Assembly (NCBI RefSeq): GCF_900100695.1
Contig: NZ_FNCF01000003.1
Location: 1 to 64,000 of the forward strand
Source of the DNA: Klenkia brasiliensis
GTDB lineage: Bacteria; Actinomycetota; Actinomycetes; Mycobacteriales; Geodermatophilaceae
Length of the DNA: 64,000 nucleotides
Direction: 5' to 3'
Shown: piece by piece, positions 17,255-25,075 of the stretch
How the letters are laid out: each line of letters starts with the position of its first letter
Numbering within the stretch: position 1 is the stretch's first letter
Position numbers and translations under genes: made by a program
Notes under the pieces: generated by a model
Told to the model about the DNA's origin: nothing
What the model saw: the letters and a program-made list of their open reading frames with translations, nothing else
The model's database searches: none

Positions 17255-18001
17255 ATGACAGGCACGGAGCGCGAGGGTCGGGTCGGGCTGGTCACCGGGG
17301 GCGCATCGGGGATCGGCGCCGCGTGCGCGGGGCAGCTCGCCCGCGCCGGCGTCCGGGTCGTGGTGGCCGATCTGCGCCTCGATGCGGCCAGGGCCACTGC
17401 CGCAACGGTCGACGGTGTCGCGGTCCAGGTCGACGTCTCGCAACCGGACTCGGTTGGCTCGATGGTGGCCCATGTCCGAGACCGGTTCGGTCGGCTGGAC
17501 ATCGCCGTCAACAACGCGGGTGTCGGTGTCCCGTCGAAGAAGCGCATCGCGGACATGTCCGATGATGACTGGCACACCGTGACCGCGGTGAACCTCGACG
17601 GGGTCTTCCACTGCCTCCGCGCCGAGTTGCCGCTGATGCTGCGGGCGCCCTCGGGTGGGTCGATCGTCAACGTCGCCTCGGTGATGGGTGCAGTGGGGAC
17701 GATCGGCGGGGCCGCCTACGTGGCAGCCAAGCACGCGGTCGTGGGCCTGACACGGACCGCGGCGTTGGAGTACGCAGCCGACGGCATCCGGGTGAACGCC
17801 GTCGGTCCGGGTTTCGTCGACACCCCCTTGCTGGGGCACCAGGACGCTGCACTGCGCGAGCGGACGGCAGCGGCCCACCCGGTGGGGCGGCTGGCGACCG
17901 CCGAGGAGATCGCTGCCGTCGTGTGCTTCCTGGCATCGCCGGCTTCGTCGTTCGTGACCGGCGCGTTCTACCTGGCCGACGGGGGTTACACCGCGGTCTG
18001 A
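17255..18001 (+). CDS. Short-chain dehydrogenase/reductase (SDR)
   Basis: A 248-residue classical SDR with TGGASGIGAA near the N-terminus, NNAG in mid-protein, and the catalytic YVAAK. It should interconvert an alcohol and a ketone using NAD(P). The ATG at 17255 has GGGGGAAGG upstream. The gene is a single rightward unit opposite the luciferase-like/hydrolase operon and shares its operator region, so it probably acts in the same branch. It ends 27 bases from the convergent synthetase 2 gene. Confidence 0.88.
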   Translation: MTGTEREGRVGLVTGGASGIGAACAGQLARAGVRVVVADLRLDAARATAATVDGVAVQVDVSQPDSVGSMVAHVRDRFGRLDIAVNNAGVGVPSKKRIADMSDDDWHTVTAVNLDGVFHCLRAELPLMLRAPSGGSIVNVASVMGAVGTIGGAAYVAAKHAVVGLTRTAALEYAADGIRVNAVGPGFVDTPLLGHQDAALRERTAAAHPVGRLATAEEIAAVVCFLASPASSFVTGAFYLADGGYTAV

Positions 18002-18028
18002 CCGTGTCTGAGCACCGGGTCGTCCCCG

Positions 18029-19567
18029 TCAGTCCGCCGTGCTGTAGAGCCGCTTCAGCCAGGGCCGGTCGACCTTGTTGGTGGCCGTCCGCGGGATGCT
18101 GTCGACCACCTCGATTCGGCGAGGACGCTGGAGGCCGCGAAGGTTCGGGTCGTCGGCACACCAGGCGGCGATGTCCTCGGCCGTCGTCGCGGGGTGCACC
18201 GGCACGACGATGGCCGTCACCTGGCTGGACAACCGGTCGTGCGGTGTCCCGATCACGGCGACCTCAGCCACCAGGGGACAAACCACCAGAAAGCCCTCGA
18301 CCATCTGGGGGAACACGTTCTCCCCACCGCTGATGATCATGTCGTCGGTGCGGTCGACGTAGTAGAGGAAGCCGTCCTCTGCGGTGCTGACAAGGTCGCT
18401 GGTGCGGAACCAGCCGTCGACGAACTTCTCCCTGTTGGCGGCCTCCAGCTGCCAGTAGCCGGGGGTGACCGTGTCCCCACGCACCCAGAGCTCCCCGACC
18501 TGGCCGTGCGCGGCCGTCAGCGCGGGCTCGGAATCAGGCACCACGACCCGGGTCTGGACGACCTGATGGAGCGGCCGGCCCAGGGACCCTTCTCGACGGT
18601 GTTCGTCCAACGGCTCGGTGACCGATACCCCGCTCTGCTCGGTCTGACCGTAGATGTTGACCGGTACGACACCGGTCAGCTCGGTGAGTTGACGAAGACG
18701 CTGCTGCGGGAGGGCGGAGCCGCCGATGGCGCACACCCGCAGCGCCGGCAGTGGGAACGGGCGGCCCCGCAGGTGGGCCAGTATGTCGGCCAGCATCGCG
18801 GGGACCAGCGCGGTGAAGGTGGGTCGCAGGTCCCGGGCGTCGTCGAGGTAGTCACCCACCGCCCACCGGCGCAGGGTGACGGCCCCGCCGGCGAGCAGCG
18901 TGGGCAGCGTGATCAGCTGGAGCCCGCCGACCTGGAACAGAGGCGTGCACACCAGGGCGTGGTCGTCCTCCGTGAGGGACCACGCATCGACGGCGGCCTC
19001 GGCTGCCGCAGCCGTGTTGCGGTGGGTCTGCCGTACCCCCTTGGGTCTGCCTGTCGATCCGCTGGTGTACATGAGCACCGCGTCGTCGTGGTCCAGGCGC
19101 GGAACGGGTCGCTGCACCGGTGACGACCGGTCGAGGACCTCCCGCCAGGACCGCACGCCGTGCCCGGTCGACCCGGTGACCCCTACTGCGACCACCGTCG
19201 GGGTGGGGAGGTCGGGACCCATGGCGTCCTCGAGCCTGGTCGCGTCCAGGACGGGGCAGACCACCAGCCGGACGCCGGCGTCGAGCGTCGTGTGGCGCAA
19301 CGCCTCAGGGTGGAACAGATAGTTGTACGGGACGGCCACTGCGCCGACGCGCCAGATGCCCAGCAGCGCGACGAGCCACTCGACCTGGTTGTGCATCAGG
19401 ATGCCGACGCGGTCCCCGGCCTGGATGCCTTCCGCCTGCAGTCCCCCGGCGAACCGGGCGGCGGCGACGTCGAGCTCGTCGTGCGTGAGCTCGGTCGAAC
19501 CATGCCGGACGGCTATCCGGTGCGGAACGCGCCGAGCGACCTGGTTCAGCAGCGTCGCGGTGTTCAC
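18029..19567 (-). CDS. Acyl-CoA synthetase (AMP-forming), copy 2
   Basis: A 512-residue ANL-family acyl-CoA ligase. It has the loop MYTSGSTGRPKG, then NIYGQTEQSG, GWFRTSDL, and a C-terminal TNKVDRPWLKR lysine motif. It is a close paralogue of the copy at 831-2357, with shared QTHRNT and LVCTPLFQVGGLQLI blocks. The GTG at 19567 is preceded by GAGGAGG at seven bases. It is the last gene of a leftward operon with the RibBA-like and monooxygenase-like genes. Two divergent ligases in one cluster suggest two acids or two stages of one pathway. Confidence 0.9.
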   Translation of the reverse strand: MNTATLLNQVARRVPHRIAVRHGSTELTHDELDVAAARFAGGLQAEGIQAGDRVGILMHNQVEWLVALLGIWRVGAVAVPYNYLFHPEALRHTTLDAGVRLVVCPVLDATRLEDAMGPDLPTPTVVAVGVTGSTGHGVRSWREVLDRSSPVQRPVPRLDHDDAVLMYTSGSTGRPKGVRQTHRNTAAAAEAAVDAWSLTEDDHALVCTPLFQVGGLQLITLPTLLAGGAVTLRRWAVGDYLDDARDLRPTFTALVPAMLADILAHLRGRPFPLPALRVCAIGGSALPQQRLRQLTELTGVVPVNIYGQTEQSGVSVTEPLDEHRREGSLGRPLHQVVQTRVVVPDSEPALTAAHGQVGELWVRGDTVTPGYWQLEAANREKFVDGWFRTSDLVSTAEDGFLYYVDRTDDMIISGGENVFPQMVEGFLVVCPLVAEVAVIGTPHDRLSSQVTAIVVPVHPATTAEDIAAWCADDPNLRGLQRPRRIEVVDSIPRTATNKVDRPWLKRLYSTAD

Positions 19568-19590
19568 GGGCTGGCCTCCTCCCCCGGAGC

Positions 19591-20667
19591 TCAGCCGACC
19601 AGGCCGGTGGGCTGCGGGTGGGGAGTAGGCAGGCACCCTGCGGCATCCAGCGCGATGCGCACTCCGGGCTCGGCGCTGGCCAGCTCGACGCGGGCGATCC
19701 CGAGGTCGGCCAGCACGGCAACGACCACGTCCGCAGTGCTCGGCGCCGGCCGTGACCACTCCCCCATGCCCCAGGCGGTGAGCAGACCACCCGGCCGTCC
19801 GGAGACGACGACTCCCCCACCCCGCCTGCGGACCGATGCCAGGGCATCGTCGAGAACGCGTGCACACGGGCACGTCCGACGGGCACCCACGTCGTGCACG
19901 GCACACGGGGTGTGCACGTGCACCTCGACCGGTCCCCGGGCCGAGAGGTGCGGCTCGCCGAGCACGAAGGCCACCTGCTCGTCCCCTCCGGTGGGCGACC
20001 GGTAGGACACCACCCGGAACACCCCGTGGTCGGTGGGCAACCGCTCGTCCCGCACCCGCCTCACCACCGGGCCCTCGCGCAGCAGGTGCTCCATGAGGTC
20101 CGGGATGGTGACGTGCACGAGACCGTGCTCGACGGCGAAGGACGCCAGCTCGGCCCCGGTGGCCATCCGGGTGGGCTCCGACGGTGACACCACAGCGCAG
20201 AGGAGAGCCGCTGGTCGGCCGCCGCCCAGCCCGACGAGATCGACCGCGGCCTCCGCAGCACCCGCCCGGGCCAGCACCCCACCCGGGACCGCGCGCACCG
20301 GGACCACGTGGCCGGGGCGGGTGAAGTCCCCGGCCACCGCGTCAGCGTCGGCCAGCGCGGCGATCGTCCGGGCCCGGTCGGCGGCCGAAATGCCGGTCCC
20401 CTCCGCCGTCCGGTCCACCGTCACCCGGAAGTCCGGCGCGCCCCGGTCCTCGTCGCGAGCCACGGCCGGCAGGTCGAGGCGCTCGCAGTCCTCCCCGGTC
20501 AGCGCCACGCAGACGAACCCCGAGCTGTACCGGATCGCGAAGGAGACGAGGTGGGGGTCGATGTGCTCGGCCCGGGCCACGAGGTACCCGTCGCCGTCCG
20601 GGTCCTCCAGCACCACGGCTGCGCCGGCGCCCAGAGCCCGCCCGGCCGCTGCCGCGCGGTTGCTCAC
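19591..20667 (-). CDS. Divergent RibBA homologue (DHBP synthase + truncated GTP cyclohydrolase II)
   Basis: A 358-residue protein. The N-terminal two thirds resemble 3,4-dihydroxy-2-butanone-4-phosphate synthase, with RYSSGFVCVALTG, TGISAADRA and FTRPGHVVPVRA. The acidic metal-binding stretch usually read RENEGDL is degraded to PDGDGYL. The C-terminal third resembles GTP cyclohydrolase II: HTPC and TCPC keep three zinc-type cysteines, but the catalytic GRGIGL segment reads GRPGGL and the domain is short. It may be a specialised or inactive riboflavin enzyme. Its place in a flavoenzyme-rich catabolic operon is unusual. The GTG start forms a GTGA overlap with the upstream gene. Confidence 0.72.
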   Translation of the reverse strand: MSNRAAAAGRALGAGAAVVLEDPDGDGYLVARAEHIDPHLVSFAIRYSSGFVCVALTGEDCERLDLPAVARDEDRGAPDFRVTVDRTAEGTGISAADRARTIAALADADAVAGDFTRPGHVVPVRAVPGGVLARAGAAEAAVDLVGLGGGRPAALLCAVVSPSEPTRMATGAELASFAVEHGLVHVTIPDLMEHLLREGPVVRRVRDERLPTDHGVFRVVSYRSPTGGDEQVAFVLGEPHLSARGPVEVHVHTPCAVHDVGARRTCPCARVLDDALASVRRRGGGVVVSGRPGGLLTAWGMGEWSRPAPSTADVVVAVLADLGIARVELASAEPGVRIALDAAGCLPTPHPQPTGLVG

Positions 20668-20996
20668 AGCTGACCCTGCTCAGCAGAACCCGCAGGCAGC
20701 GGCTCCAACAGTGTGGCGTCGAGCGGTTCCGCCAGCAGGCCGTCCAGCGCTGCTGCGAGTGCGGTGAACGCCGGCCCCGTGCCGTGTGCGCTCAGAGCTG
20801 GCGCGTCGACCCACTTCTCGACGACGACGAAGCCCGGTCGCCCACGGGTCACCCGATGGGCGGCGTAGAGCTCGCAACCCGCATCCTGCTCGTGGGTGGC
20901 TGCGACGGCGGCGATGAGCGCCGCCTGCACCTCGTCCTCACGCCCCGGAGCGGGCGTGAGGATCGCGATGACGACCACGGGTGAAGCGTGCGCCAC
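20664..20996 (-). CDS. Antibiotic biosynthesis monooxygenase (ABM)-domain protein
   Basis: A 110-residue dimeric ferredoxin-like-fold protein of the ABM/quinol monooxygenase type: VVVIAILTPAPGREDEVQAAL at the N-terminus, then GCELYAAHR and FVVVEKW. These cofactor-free proteins oxidise quinols or act as small accessory proteins. The GTG at 20996 has GAGGAG seven bases upstream. It is the first gene of an operon with the RibBA-like gene and synthetase 2, under operator site 5. The substrate is unknown. Confidence 0.78.
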   Translation of the reverse strand: MAHASPVVVIAILTPAPGREDEVQAALIAAVAATHEQDAGCELYAAHRVTRGRPGFVVVEKWVDAPALSAHGTGPAFTALAAALDGLLAEPLDATLLEPLPAGSAEQGQL

Positions 20997-21039
20997 GGGG
21001 AAGCTCCTCTCGGTCGAGGGACCCGACGGTCCCCCTCAC

Positions 21040-21084
21040 AGGGTCTGCCCCACGCCTCCGGTCCGGGTGTCCCACATCGGGACA
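21040..21084 (-). promoter_or_regulatory. Operator site 5 and -10 element for the ABM-RibBA-synthetase operon
   Basis: TGTCCCACATCGGGACA at 21068-21084 is a perfect 6-5-6 inverted repeat. Leftward, GACCCT (21045-21040) starts 22 bases on and keeps the key A and T of a -10 box. The site lies between the stop of the upstream dehydrogenase (21095) and the GTG at 20996. Confidence 0.72.
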
Positions 21085-21094
21085 GCAGGCCGGC

Positions 21095-22276
21095 TCAGCT
21101 ACGTGGGAGCCCGAGCACCCGCTCGCCGATGTAGTTCAGGACGCTCTCGTTGTTGATGGGGGCGATCTGGAGGATTCGGATCATCGGCCAGAGCGTGACG
21201 ACGTCGGTCTCGAAGACGAAAGCCGAGCCACCGTGAACCTGGATGGCGGCCTCGCAGGCACTGAGAGCCGCGCGCGCGGCGAGCAGCTTGGCCATGTTGG
21301 CCTGGGCGCCCGCGTCCTGGCCGGAGTCGTAGGCGGCCGCGGCCGAGTACATGACCTGCCGAGCTGCCTCCATCTCGGCCTTGGCGAGCGCCAGCGGGTG
21401 CTGCACCGCCTGGTGGGAACCGATCGGCTGGCCAAAGGGAGCTCGTGTCCGGGCGTACTCGACGGCCTTCTGCAAGGCGTACTCCCCCAGCCCGAGCGCC
21501 CAGGCCGCGATCACCACCCGCTCCTGGTTCAAGACGCTCAGCAGGTGGTCGAACCCCTGCCCCTCCACCCCGATCAATGCATTGGGAGGCACGTCGACGT
21601 CGTCCAGGAAGACCTCGAACTGGTACTCGGGGGCGTGCCACTCGATGTCCAGCCGACGGAGCTCGATGCCTGGCGTGGACAGGTCCACCGCGAACAGCCC
21701 GAAGCCCCGCCGACGTCCGACCTCCTCGCCCGGCCCGGCCGTGCGGGCCAGCAGCAGGATGTGGTCGGACTCGTCGGCGGCCGAGATGTAGACCTTCTGG
21801 CCGTTGATGCGGTATCCACCCGAGGCCGTGCGCACCGCCGTGGTGCGGGCGGCGAAGGAGTTCGTACCAGCCTCGGGCTCGGTGACGCCCAGGCAGAACC
21901 GCCGCTCTCCGGTCATCGTGGTCAGCACGTGGTCCCGGATCTGGTCGGCGGTGCCGTACCGGAGGACGGCTTCCCGGGAGAAGGTCGTCAACGAGTACTG
22001 CAGCGGAGGGATGCCGGCGCGGGACAGCGACTCCATCACCGCCACGCACCCGGTGAGGCCGCCCCCGGCGCCCCCCATCGACTCGGGCACCCCGATGGCG
22101 AGGAGGTCGGCGGCCACGATGGCATCCCAGAGCTCGGGGGCGTGCTGCTTGTCCCTGGCGCGCTGGACGTACAAGGTGCGGGGGCAGGCGGCGGCGACCC
22201 CGTCGACGGCGTCGAAGACCGACCGCACCAGCTCGGCGCTGTCCGGGTGGACGGTGGGGCTGATGCCGATGGTCAT
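21095..22276 (-). CDS. Acyl-CoA dehydrogenase with helix-G glutamate, copy 2
   Basis: A 393-residue acyl-CoA dehydrogenase with LGVTEPEAGTNSFAA and GYRINGQKVYIS in the beta domain and IQVHGGSAFVFE in the C-terminal domain. The usual YEGT region reads IAPINNES, so the common catalytic Glu is missing. Glu252 in LNQERV occupies the isovaleryl-CoA-type position. It resembles the dehydrogenase at 4855-6078, including QAVQHPLA and GLPRS. The ATG at 22276 overlaps the crotonase stop (ATGA). Confidence 0.88.
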   Translation of the reverse strand: MTIGISPTVHPDSAELVRSVFDAVDGVAAACPRTLYVQRARDKQHAPELWDAIVAADLLAIGVPESMGGAGGGLTGCVAVMESLSRAGIPPLQYSLTTFSREAVLRYGTADQIRDHVLTTMTGERRFCLGVTEPEAGTNSFAARTTAVRTASGGYRINGQKVYISAADESDHILLLARTAGPGEEVGRRRGFGLFAVDLSTPGIELRRLDIEWHAPEYQFEVFLDDVDVPPNALIGVEGQGFDHLLSVLNQERVVIAAWALGLGEYALQKAVEYARTRAPFGQPIGSHQAVQHPLALAKAEMEAARQVMYSAAAAYDSGQDAGAQANMAKLLAARAALSACEAAIQVHGGSAFVFETDVVTLWPMIRILQIAPINNESVLNYIGERVLGLPRS

Positions 22277-23064
22277 GGAGTCTCCTGGGATCGGCCGAAC
22301 CGGGGCGCGCGGCGTTCGGTGAAGGCGAGCGGTCCCTCCGTGGCGTCGGGCGAGGCGATGACGCGCCGGTTGACCGCGTCCTCCAGAGTAAAGGCGTTCT
22401 CGTTGGCCAGGGCGCGGACGGCGATCTCCTTCGCCGACCGGACGGCCAGCGGCCCGTTCCGGGCGATCCCGCGGGCGAGCTCCATCGCACGGGGCAGCAC
22501 CTGTGGCGACGGGACGACCTCGTTGACCAGCCCGACCTCGTAGGCGCGCCGGGCGTCGATGTGGTCACCGGTCAGCAACAGCTGCATCGCCATCGCCCAC
22601 GGCACCTGCTGAGGTAGACGGACATGGCTACCGCCTCCCGGGACCAGCCCCCACCGCACCTCGGGGAGGCCGAAGACCGCGTTCTCGGACGCGACCCGGA
22701 GATCCGTGCCCAGCAAGATCTCCAGGCCGCCGGCCACGCAAATCCCGTCGACGGCGGCGATCACCGGGGTGAACAGGTCGCTGAAGAAGCGCTTGGTCGG
22801 GTCGGGCACCAAGATCCCCAGCTCACCGGCGGACAGACGCGGGATCAGCTCTGCCAGGTCCCCGCCAGCGCAGAAGGCCCGCCCGCCGGCACCGGACAGC
22901 ACCACAGCGAGGACGCCGTCGTCGGCCCGAGCGGCATCGGCGGCGTCGAACAGCTCGCCGATCATGGACACGGTCAGCGCGTTGTGCGCGGCGGGCCGGT
23001 CCAGGGTGATGACGGCGACCGAACCGTCGACGTCGTAGGTGACCCGACCGGTGTCGCCAGTCAC
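22273..23064 (-). CDS. Enoyl-CoA hydratase/isomerase (crotonase), copy 2
   Basis: A 263-residue crotonase-fold protein with GRAFCAGGDLAEL for the first oxyanion-hole strand. The two hydratase glutamates are apparently kept, in GLEILLGTD and GLPEVRWG. It is paralogous to 2452-3228. The GTG at 23064 is the first usable start. It is co-transcribed with the acyl-CoA dehydrogenase through a four-base overlap and lies downstream of operator site 6. It should hydrate the enoyl-CoA product of its partner. Confidence 0.88.
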   Translation of the reverse strand: MTGDTGRVTYDVDGSVAVITLDRPAAHNALTVSMIGELFDAADAARADDGVLAVVLSGAGGRAFCAGGDLAELIPRLSAGELGILVPDPTKRFFSDLFTPVIAAVDGICVAGGLEILLGTDLRVASENAVFGLPEVRWGLVPGGGSHVRLPQQVPWAMAMQLLLTGDHIDARRAYEVGLVNEVVPSPQVLPRAMELARGIARNGPLAVRSAKEIAVRALANENAFTLEDAVNRRVIASPDATEGPLAFTERRAPRFGRSQETP

Positions 23065-23130
23065 CGGCAGGTAGGTACGACGTGGGACCGCATGGTCACC
23101 CTCCTCCGGGGTAGTCGGACTCCCTAATCG

Positions 23131-23175
23131 ACGCTAGGACGTCGATCACCAGACCGGGTGTCCCACAATGCTGCA
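23131..23175 (-). promoter_or_regulatory. Operator site 6 and -10 element for the crotonase 2 operon
   Basis: The half nearer the gene, read on the + strand as TGTCCC at 23159-23164, is perfect; the far half is degenerate (GCTGCA). Leftward, TAGCGT (23136-23131) starts exactly 22 bases on. The shared 14-base block CCGGGTGTCCCACA with site 5 supports the assignment. Confidence 0.6.
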
Positions 23176-23187
23176 GCCCGCGCGGTC

Positions 23188-24981
23188 TCAGAACGTGGCA
23201 GCGCTGAGGTCCAGACCCAGTGCCCGCACCTTGCGGTACAGCGTCGACCGTGCGATTCCGAGTGCATCGGCGGCCTCGCGCTTGTTCCCTCCGGCAGCGT
23301 GCAGAGCCGACGTCAAAGCGTGCGCCTCGATCTGCTCGAGACCGGTCAGGGTGCGCCTGGACCCTCGGGCGCTGACCCCGCTGGGCAGATGATGAGTACC
23401 GACATCGGGGCTGGTGTGCCCCTCCAACGTCGCCCGGACGACGGCGACCAGGGAGTGCAGGTTCCCCGGCCAGGGCTGGCGGCGCAGGGTCTGCACGACC
23501 TCCGACGACCACCGCGGCGACCGCCCGGTCAGGTGGGTCGAGAGGGCGCGCAGCAGGTCCGGCAGGTCTTCGAGCCGGTCCCGTAACGGGGGCGCGACGA
23601 GCACTGGGCCGGGCCAGTCGACCAGGGTGCTCGGGAGCCCGTCGAGGTCGTGCGCACCGCCGGTGGCCGTGCCAATGACATGCGCACCCGGGTGCCTTGC
23701 AACCATCCGGGTGGTCGCCGCGGCTGCCTGGCCGTCGAGCAGGTCCAACCTCCGTAGGAGGACACGCCCCAACGGCGCGGCCGCGAAGACGTCGGCCAGT
23801 GCCCGCACCCAGTCGTCCCGGTGATCCGCGGCGTCCAGCTCCCGGAACGGGGCGTCCTCCCGTTGCAGGAGCGCCCGAGCAACTGTCGCCTTGCCGGTCC
23901 CGGGCTCACCGGTCAGCAGAACGGGTGCACCGACCTCGGCGCTGACCGCTGCGCGAAGCCTCCGGCACCACGCTGCCCACGCTGGGCCACGTCCGGCCAG
24001 TTGCGCCAAACCGTCCTTCTCTGCCGGCTCGTTCGTCGGCCGGGTGACCCGCGTGCGGGTCGCCGTGTCGGTGGGGGTCAGGCGGACGAGGGCACCCAGC
24101 GTGCGGGGGCCGTCCTCGACGGTGGTGACCTCCACCTGGACGGACTGGCCGTTGGCGAGGGTCAGGGCGTGCTTGCCGCCGACCCGCCCGTCACCGGCGA
24201 TGCAGTGCGCAGCGAGCTCCCAGATGACCGACTGGTCACTGGCGTCCAGCAGGCGGGATGCAGCCGCGTTCGTGATGACCGTGGTCTCGTCCAGGCAGAT
24301 CACCGGATGCCGCGCGTCCGCGGCCGAGCTGACGTAGGCCTCGAGGAGCAGCCGCTCCCGCCTCGAGACCTGTCCCAGCAGGGCCTGCTCGATGTCGGCC
24401 GCAAGTTCACGCACCCATGGCAGGAGCAGGGCGTGGGTGTCGTCGACGCCACAGGTCAGGTTGACGCTCCCGAGCAGGCGGCGGGTGACCGGATGCCGGA
24501 TGGGTGCGCCGACGCTGGTCATGGACAACGCGCCAGTGGAGAAGTGCTCGTACCCCATCACGATCGTGGGGGCCCCGGTCTCAACGGCCACGCCACTGCT
24601 GTTGGTGCCGACGGCGACCTCGGCGATGCAGCTGCCCGGGATGACGTGCCGGGCATCCAGACGGCGAGCGAAGCGCCGATCCTCTACCCAGCGGCCCAGC
24701 AATCGTCCCTCCTGGTCGGTGAGGGTGATGCCCGCCCGCAGTTCGGCGAGGGTGGCCCTCCTCCGTTCGAGGACGGGCCGGGCCGCACGGGAGAGCTGCC
24801 CGTCGGGATCCGCACCGGTCGCGAGCCGCGGGAGGGCCCGCTCTGGGGACAGTCCGTGCATCAATGATCTGCGCCAGCTGGCGAGGATGACCGGACGGAC
24901 AGCGGAGAGCGCGCCCCCGTCGACCCGTCCCCCCAGGAAGTCCTCGCGGGCCCGCTCGGCAACGGTCTGGTCCATGAGCAT
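23188..24981 (-). CDS. AcoR-like GAF/AAA+/Fis regulator, copy 2 (no GAFTGA)
   Basis: A 597-residue paralogue of the regulator at 13089-14921. A GAF-like sensor region (AEVAVGTNSSGVAV, PVTRRLLGSVNLTC) is followed by a PAS-like stretch. The AAA+ domain has a good Walker A, GEPGTGKA, but no GAFTGA loop. The C-terminal Fis-type helix-turn-helix again reads ARSTLYRKVRALG. Sigma-54 activation is therefore unlikely. The ATG at 24981 has GGAGG seven bases upstream and lies below the predicted promoter. The near-identical recognition helix suggests both copies read the same operators while sensing different ligands. Confidence 0.87.
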   Translation of the reverse strand: MLMDQTVAERAREDFLGGRVDGGALSAVRPVILASWRRSLMHGLSPERALPRLATGADPDGQLSRAARPVLERRRATLAELRAGITLTDQEGRLLGRWVEDRRFARRLDARHVIPGSCIAEVAVGTNSSGVAVETGAPTIVMGYEHFSTGALSMTSVGAPIRHPVTRRLLGSVNLTCGVDDTHALLLPWVRELAADIEQALLGQVSRRERLLLEAYVSSAADARHPVICLDETTVITNAAASRLLDASDQSVIWELAAHCIAGDGRVGGKHALTLANGQSVQVEVTTVEDGPRTLGALVRLTPTDTATRTRVTRPTNEPAEKDGLAQLAGRGPAWAAWCRRLRAAVSAEVGAPVLLTGEPGTGKATVARALLQREDAPFRELDAADHRDDWVRALADVFAAAPLGRVLLRRLDLLDGQAAAATTRMVARHPGAHVIGTATGGAHDLDGLPSTLVDWPGPVLVAPPLRDRLEDLPDLLRALSTHLTGRSPRWSSEVVQTLRRQPWPGNLHSLVAVVRATLEGHTSPDVGTHHLPSGVSARGSRRTLTGLEQIEAHALTSALHAAGGNKREAADALGIARSTLYRKVRALGLDLSAATF

Positions 24982-25042
24982 CCCAGGTCCTCCATCCGCC
25001 GACCACGCCGTCGGTCCGGACCTGTTCGCAGGCCCTGGCAGC

Positions 25043-25071
25043 AGCATCGCGTTCTACTGACAGGGTGTCAA
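25043..25071 (-). promoter_or_regulatory. Probable sigma-70-type promoter of AcoR2
   Basis: Leftward, TTGACA (25071-25066) and GATGCT (25048-25043) are 17 bases apart. The -35 box lies in a TGACA-GGG-TGTCA dyad, the counterpart of the one before AcoR1. The dyad may be an autoregulatory site. Confidence 0.6.
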
Positions 25072-25075
25072 GAGG

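Noticed and set aside
14076-17258. A 1,060-codon open frame on the + strand
   Set aside because: It runs antisense through the AcoR1, hydrolase and luciferase-like genes, all of which have strong family motifs on the other strand. High GC leaves long antisense frames open.
13089-24981. Sigma-54-dependent promoters for the AcoR-like regulators
   Set aside because: The GAFTGA loop is missing from both proteins, and no -24/-12 element was noticed at the operator-bearing promoters.
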